Positions 7,140 through 10,128 of a DNA stretch of 10,128 nucleotides are shown one piece after another. Each line of letters starts with the position of its first letter. Within the stretch, counting starts at the first letter, position 1. The stretch spans positions 1-10,128 of the forward strand of contig JAPLMG010000231.1 in assembly GCA_026387165.1 (NCBI GenBank), given 5' to 3'. Under the pieces are notes generated by a model, which was given only the letters and a program-made list of their open reading frames with translations, made no database searches and was not told where the DNA came from. This DNA is from Candidatus Omnitrophota bacterium. GTDB lineage: Bacteria; Omnitrophota; Gorgyraeia; 2-01-FULL-45-10. A program made the translations under genes and the position numbers.

Positions 7140-8246
7140 TTATTTTTTCTTCTTTCCCTTTTTCTTTCCGTAAGTAGCGATAAACTCTTCCATCATAGCT
7201 CTCGCCGTATGATCATCGTATTGCACAGGCGGCGATTTTTTTAGATATGCGCTCGGCCCCAAGAGCGCTCCCGATATGCCGTTATCCAGCGCTATCTTCG
7301 CGCAGCGGATCGCGTCTATTACGACTCCGGCGGAATTAGGAGAATCCTCCACCGAAAGGCGGCACTCCAGGTTCATGGGAATATCTCCAAAGTGCAGGCT
7401 CTCTATACGCAGAAAACAGAGCTTATTATCTTTTTGCCAGGGAACATAATCGCTCGGCCCGATATGGACATTGTCCTTGTGTATGCTCATGCCTCTATTC
7501 TGTATCTGAGAAACGACCGCGTTAGTCTTTGATATCTTCTTTGACGCAAGGCGTTCTTCCTCTTTCATATTCAGGAAGTCCATGTTCCCGCCGGTATTGA
7601 GCTGATAAGTATGGACTATCGGCATCCCCCTGTCCAAAAATAGATTTGTCAGCACCCTGTGCAATATCGTGGCGCCCATCTGCGATTTTATGTCGTCCCC
7701 TATGACCGGCAGCCCTTTTTCCTTAAAGCGGTTCTGCCAGTACTCTTCGCGGGCGATAAAGACAGGCACGCAGTTGATAAAGGCGCATCCGGCATTCAAT
7801 ACCTGCTCCACATACCATTTGGTCGCTTCTTCCGAACCGACGGGAAGATAGTTAATGACCACATCCGTCTTTGTCTTTTTTAATATACCGCATACATCAT
7901 CGGTCTTGCCGGGGGCTTTCGTGATGACTTTTGACAGGTATTTGCCAAGGCTGTCGTGGGTCATGCCGCGGTGGACCTTTACTCCCAGCCGCGGGACTTT
8001 AGCGAAGACTTTAGTATTATTGGGCTTCGTATAGATGGCTTCGCTCAAATCCCGCCCGACCTTATTTTTATCTATGTCAAACGCGGCGGAGAACTTGACG
8101 TCGTTTATATGATAACCTCCCAGATTAACGTGCATCAATCCGGGAACAAAATCTTTCTCCTTCGCGTCCTTATAATACTCTACGCCCTGGACCAGCGAAG
8201 AGGCGCAATTGCCGACTCCGATGATCGCAACTCTGATCTTACCCAT
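7140..8246 (-). CDS. ino1: myo-inositol-1-phosphate synthase
   Basis: Encodes 368 residues that convert glucose-6-phosphate to 1D-myo-inositol-3-phosphate (L-myo-inositol-1-phosphate) through NAD-bound oxidation, cyclisation and reduction. The NAD-binding GVGNCASSLVQG (10-21) is followed by NYLPVGSEEATKWYVE (132-147), CVPVFIA (159-165), GDDIKSQMGATILHR (183-197), YQLNTGGNMDFLNM (214-227), DSPNSAGVVIDAIR (301-314) and GPSAYLKKSPP (330-340). These match the shorter actinobacterial/archaeal type of about 360 residues, not the 500-residue eukaryotic type. The tail from residue 361 is nearly all Lys and lies outside the catalytic core. It is the first gene of the operon, with its own promoter (8273-8301) and an AAGGAG nine bases before ATG at 8246. 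It supplies the head group for the phosphatidyltransferase next to it. Confidence 0.97.
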   Translation of the reverse strand: MGKIRVAIIGVGNCASSLVQGVEYYKDAKEKDFVPGLMHVNLGGYHINDVKFSAAFDIDKNKVGRDLSEAIYTKPNNTKVFAKVPRLGVKVHRGMTHDSLGKYLSKVITKAPGKTDDVCGILKKTKTDVVINYLPVGSEEATKWYVEQVLNAGCAFINCVPVFIAREEYWQNRFKEKGLPVIGDDIKSQMGATILHRVLTNLFLDRGMPIVHTYQLNTGGNMDFLNMKEEERLASKKISKTNAVVSQIQNRGMSIHKDNVHIGPSDYVPWQKDNKLCFLRIESLHFGDIPMNLECRLSVEDSPNSAGVVIDAIRCAKIALDNGISGALLGPSAYLKKSPPVQYDDHTARAMMEEFIATYGKKKGKKKK

Positions 8247-8255
8247 GGTTTGATA

Positions 8256-8261
8256 CTCCTT
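8256..8261 (-). promoter_or_regulatory. Ribosome binding site of ino1
   Basis: The minus strand reads AAGGAG, nine bases before the ATG at 8244-8246. It is the strongest Shine-Dalgarno sequence in the window, fitting the first gene of an operon, and it fixes the ino1 start. Confidence 0.85.
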
Positions 8262-8272
8262 TTTCAGGGTAT

Positions 8273-8301
8273 ATTATACAGAATACGCGCTTATAAGGCA
8301 A
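8273..8301 (-). promoter_or_regulatory. Sigma70-type promoter of the inositol-lipid operon
   Basis: On the minus strand a TTGCCT -35 box (8296-8301) and a perfect TATAAT -10 box (8273-8278) are separated by exactly 17 bases. Transcription would begin near 8266, leaving a short leader of about 20 bases before the ino1 start and no room for a riboswitch. No clear operator palindrome overlaps the boxes. No comparable promoter was seen between the downstream genes, so it probably serves all nine genes down to position 16. Confidence 0.75.
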
Positions 8302-8335
8302 GTATTGGGTATTGGGAGTATGGGAATGGGAGTAG
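8302..8335. repeat. Short G-rich degenerate direct repeat upstream of the promoter
   Basis: The plus strand carries consecutive units of the type TATTGGG, TATTGGG, AGTATGGG, AATGGG, AGTAG. It lies immediately upstream of the -35 box on the minus strand. It could be a decayed tandem repeat, or four G-runs of three bases each able to form a weak G-quadruplex. Whether it has a regulatory role cannot be judged from sequence. Confidence 0.4.
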
Positions 8336-8367
8336 TGTCAAGATAATTGGGCGCTTTCTCTTTTGTC

Positions 8368-8409
8368 ATTCCCGCGAAGCTTGTCCCCGCGAAAGCGGGG
8401 AGCGGGAAT
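8368..8409. repeat. Nested GC-rich palindrome (REP-like)
   Basis: Two stems are nested. The outer is a perfect 8-bp match, ATTCCCGC (8368-8375) with GCGGGAAT (8402-8409). The inner is a perfect 7-bp match, TCCCCGC (8384-8390) with GCGGGGA (8395-8401), closing a GAAA tetraloop on the plus strand. The right arms abut directly while the left arms are separated by GAAGCTTG. It resembles widespread ATTCCCGC...GCGGGAAT repetitive palindromes of bacterial intergenic regions. No T-run follows on either strand, so it is not a good intrinsic terminator. Confidence 0.7.
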
Positions 8410-8423
8410 CCATAACGACGCGG

Positions 8424-8481
8424 GGGTCACGTCTTCACTCTTGACAGATGCTTTGAAATGTCAAATGTAAAGACCCGACCC
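8424..8481. repeat. Imperfect 23-bp inverted repeat with 12-base loop
   Basis: The left arm is 8424-8446 (GGGTCACGTCTT to TTGACA) and the right arm is 8459-8481 (TGTCAA to GACCCGACCC). Aligned as inverted copies they match at 18 of 23 positions, including GGGTC and TTGACA at the two ends. The loop is 8447-8458. The arm resembles a GGGTC...GTCTTTACATTTGACA motif that I recall as a dispersed repeat near Y1-type transposases; no transposase is present. It lies 37 bases downstream of the stop of the membrane-protein gene, at the border between the AT-rich block and the operon. It could also limit transcription from that block, though it has no U-tract. Confidence 0.65.
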
Positions 8482-8518
8482 TATTATTCCTTCTATTATT
8501 TATTGCCACTCTATAATT

Positions 8519-9103
8519 TTATGGCCTGGCACTTTCCGGGCCGTAGTTGGTGTCGTCGATTTTTTCAGCTTGATATTGTTTATGCAATTTTTCACCTATT
8601 TTTAATACTTCAAATATTGAAATTATCGGGGATATAAAAAGTAACAGCCATGACCTGCCTATAAAGGAAATAATTGTGCCTATTATCATTGGAACGATAT
8701 ACATTAGATCATAATAATGAATAGAGATTGTTCGAAATAATTTGAAACTTGGCGAATCTAGCCTTTTTGCGTCACTTAATCTATGCGTAAGCATTGTAAG
8801 GGCTTCTAGCTTTAATTGGTTTTCAATATCAACCGCAGCTTTTGCAGCAACCATAAGATAATGATGATAGTGTTTTTCTAACGTCCAAATAAGAAAATTC
8901 ATTAAATTCAATCCTAAACCTAGATAAGCAATATAGGTAACACGCTTTTCGCATGTAGAGGTTAATATGGGACCGGCTACGGCTAAAATACCAGCATCAA
9001 TAGCACAAATAATTTTTCTAAAATCACTTAGTATTCTATCAAGGTGCTCCACCGTATCCCGTGATTTTTTCCAAACTTCCAGATAAATTAAATCTTTATC
9101 CAT
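8519..9103 (-). CDS. Unrecognised membrane protein coupled to a DNA methyltransferase
   Basis: Encodes 194 residues that I cannot assign to a named family. An amphipathic N-terminal helix (1-30) is followed by two hydrophobic segments (about 31-48 and 56-76), a charged helical stretch (77-125, starting LEKHYHHYL) and two more hydrophobic segments (about 132-148 and 151-167), ending in a polar tail. No catalytic motif is visible. The two-helix hairpin followed by a helical domain is loosely like the SLATT-type membrane effectors of bacterial defence systems, but this is a similarity of layout only. Its ATG shares one base with the TAA stop of the upstream methyltransferase (TAATG at 9103), so the two are translated together. 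The coding sequence is AT-rich like the methyltransferase, except for the last ten codons, which are GC-rich. Confidence 0.75.
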   Translation of the reverse strand: MDKDLIYLEVWKKSRDTVEHLDRILSDFRKIICAIDAGILAVAGPILTSTCEKRVTYIAYLGLGLNLMNFLIWTLEKHYHHYLMVAAKAAVDIENQLKLEALTMLTHRLSDAKRLDSPSFKLFRTISIHYYDLMYIVPMIIGTIISFIGRSWLLLFISPIISIFEVLKIGEKLHKQYQAEKIDDTNYGPESARP

Positions 9104-10128
9104 TAGGTATCTTTTTTAGTTACTAAACTAACTATGTATTTTCCGAATATCTCTGCTAATAAAGGAGGAACTGCATTGCCTATCTGCGCAGACATATTTC
9201 GAAACATCCCAAAAAATTCATACCCTTCCGGAAATGTTTGAATTAAGGCGGCCTCACGCAATGAAATTGCTCTTAATTGAGTTGGATGGCCAAATCTACC
9301 ATTTGAAATACTAACACATTTACACGTTAGCGTGGGACTTGGTGCGTTCCATTTCATTCTTCCATATACATCTTTATGGCCAGTATGATTCAAATGACAC
9401 TGAAGAATTAGGTCTTCTGGCCATGCTGTTCGAGATCCTCCATTTTTAGGGGTATGCCTAAGTCTTTTTAAATTGAGTTCTTTTACCTTTGCGCTTTCGT
9501 GATTAGACACGCTATTATGCCGCTGTCCAGCTTTTAACCTGGGCAAATGTTTAATGGCATTGCCTACAGTATCATATGGTAAGCGGCCTTTTCCATGCGT
9601 TTCTTCAGGAAAAACTATTTCTGAATTGTATAAAGTTTTTTTAACGCCTATCATTATAAAACGTTTTCTGGTTTGAGGAACCCCATATTTTTTTGCATCT
9701 ATAATAGAGGTTTTGTAATTGTACTCTAACCGCTTAAGTACTCTACAAAATTCTTTAATCACTCTTCCGTTATCAACTTTTGTAATTGCCGGTACATTTT
9801 CAAAAAATATAAAATCCGGTTTTTTTTCGAACTCAGTTAAAATGCGTCCAACTTCAAGAAAAAGAGATTTTCTGCGATCATAATAATGGTTTTTATTGTG
9901 CCGACTAAAAGGTTGGCATGGCGCACAAGCTGCGAGATAAAATAAATCTAACGGATCTGCATTTAGCTGGCGTTCTAAATCTAAACCGCTTAAAGACCTT
10001 ATATCGGCCCTATGAAAAATTGCAGGTTTGTTGTTAGTCTCATAAGTCCTTCGATAGTTGTCGTCAAAATCTACCCCAATCCTAACTTCGATACCAGCAT
10101 CTAGTAGACCTCTGGTGAGACCGCCGGC
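9103..10128 (-). CDS. C5-cytosine DNA methyltransferase (N-terminus beyond window)
   Basis: An open frame of 341 residues runs in from the right edge. It transfers a methyl group from S-adenosylmethionine to C5 of cytosine in DNA. Numbering from the edge: the end of SAM-binding motif I (AGGLTRGLLDAG, 1-12), an acidic VDFD (19-22), catalytic motif IV APCQPFS (69-75, Cys71 encoded at 9916-9918), motif VI ENV (110-112), motif VIII QTRKRFIMIGV (152-162), a target-recognition region (about 163-285), motif IX around LREAALIQTFP (291-301) and motif X QIGNAVPP (315-322). All visible motifs are intact; only the few residues up to motif I are missing. A GTG at 9762 is internal and should not be taken as the start. 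The recognition site cannot be read. No endonuclease is visible, so it may belong to a restriction system extending rightwards or be an orphan. Confidence 0.95.
   Translation of the reverse strand, partial: AGGLTRGLLDAGIEVRIGVDFDDNYRRTYETNNKPAIFHRADIRSLSGLDLERQLNADPLDLFYLAACAPCQPFSRHNKNHYYDRRKSLFLEVGRILTEFEKKPDFIFFENVPAITKVDNGRVIKEFCRVLKRLEYNYKTSIIDAKKYGVPQTRKRFIMIGVKKTLYNSEIVFPEETHGKGRLPYDTVGNAIKHLPRLKAGQRHNSVSNHESAKVKELNLKRLRHTPKNGGSRTAWPEDLILQCHLNHTGHKDVYGRMKWNAPSPTLTCKCVSISNGRFGHPTQLRAISLREAALIQTFPEGYEFFGMFRNMSAQIGNAVPPLLAEIFGKYIVSLVTKKDT

Noticed and set aside
7140..7170. Lys-rich tail of the inositol phosphate synthase as a frameshift artefact
   Set aside because: The tail is in frame, ends in a clean TAA seven bases before the next gene, and the conserved core is complete before it, so it is simply a variable C-terminus.
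8368..8409. Intrinsic terminator for the methyltransferase block
   Set aside because: The stems are strong but no run of T follows the hairpin on the minus strand; the sequence continues GACAAAAG. A Rho-dependent or structure-assisted stop cannot be excluded.
7956..8444. Plus-strand open frame of 162 codons running from inside ino1 into the intergenic gap
   Set aside because: It is antisense to the strongly conserved ino1 gene and then reads through the promoter and the palindromes. The translation has no recognisable domain.
8368..8481. CRISPR array or tRNA gene in the intergenic gap
   Set aside because: The repeats are palindromic pairs, not regularly spaced direct repeats, and no cloverleaf with a T-loop GTTCGA-type motif can be drawn.
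9103..9762. Short version of the methyltransferase beginning at GTG 9762
   Set aside because: The same frame stays open to the window edge and encodes the catalytic PCQPFS and ENV motifs upstream of that GTG, so the short version is only the C-terminal part of the gene.

Overview
The window carries ten protein-coding genes, all on the minus strand, so transcription runs from high to low coordinates. Two blocks are separated by a 272-bp non-coding gap (8247-8518) that holds a promoter and palindromic repeats. The genome looks like an uncultivated diderm bacterium. An AsmA-type envelope protein implies an outer membrane, while the lipid genes mix bacterial acyltransferases with an archaeal-type CDP-lipid synthase and an inositol phosphate synthase. 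An Omnitrophota-like lineage is my guess from gene style and repeat style, not something the window proves.

Block 1 (16-8246) reads as one operon of eight genes plus the distal AsmA gene: consecutive genes overlap by 4 to 38 bases or are 7 to 36 bases apart. A good sigma70-type promoter (8273-8301) and a Shine-Dalgarno sequence precede the first gene. In transcription order the products are: myo-inositol-1-phosphate synthase; a CDP-alcohol phosphatidyltransferase with all catalytic Asp residues, probably a phosphatidylinositol-phosphate synthase; a CarS-like CDP-lipid synthase; two PlsC-type acyltransferases; a GtrA-family membrane protein; an exported PEBP/YbhB-family protein; a divergent NadE-like ATP pyrophosphatase; and an 819-residue AsmA-like protein. 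The first five can be joined into a nearly complete route: glucose-6-phosphate to inositol-1-phosphate, lysophosphatidate to phosphatidate, phosphatidate to CDP-lipid, and then the inositol head group attached to the lipid. The distal genes (GtrA, PEBP, AsmA) suggest sugar decoration, lipid binding and lipid transport to the outer membrane, but that part is inference.

Block 2 (8519-10128) is visibly more AT-rich than block 1 (hand-counted lines: about 35% GC at 9121-9180, against about 40% at 4081-4140 and 57% at 7261-7320). It has a C5 cytosine DNA methyltransferase cut off at its N-terminus by the window edge, with its stop codon overlapping the start of an unrecognised 194-residue membrane protein. 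This looks like acquired restriction-modification or defence-type material.

The gap between the blocks holds, from low to high coordinates, the operon promoter, a short G-rich degenerate repeat, a nested GC-rich palindrome and an imperfect 23-bp inverted repeat. The palindromes sit where composition changes and may be remnants of small mobile repeats.
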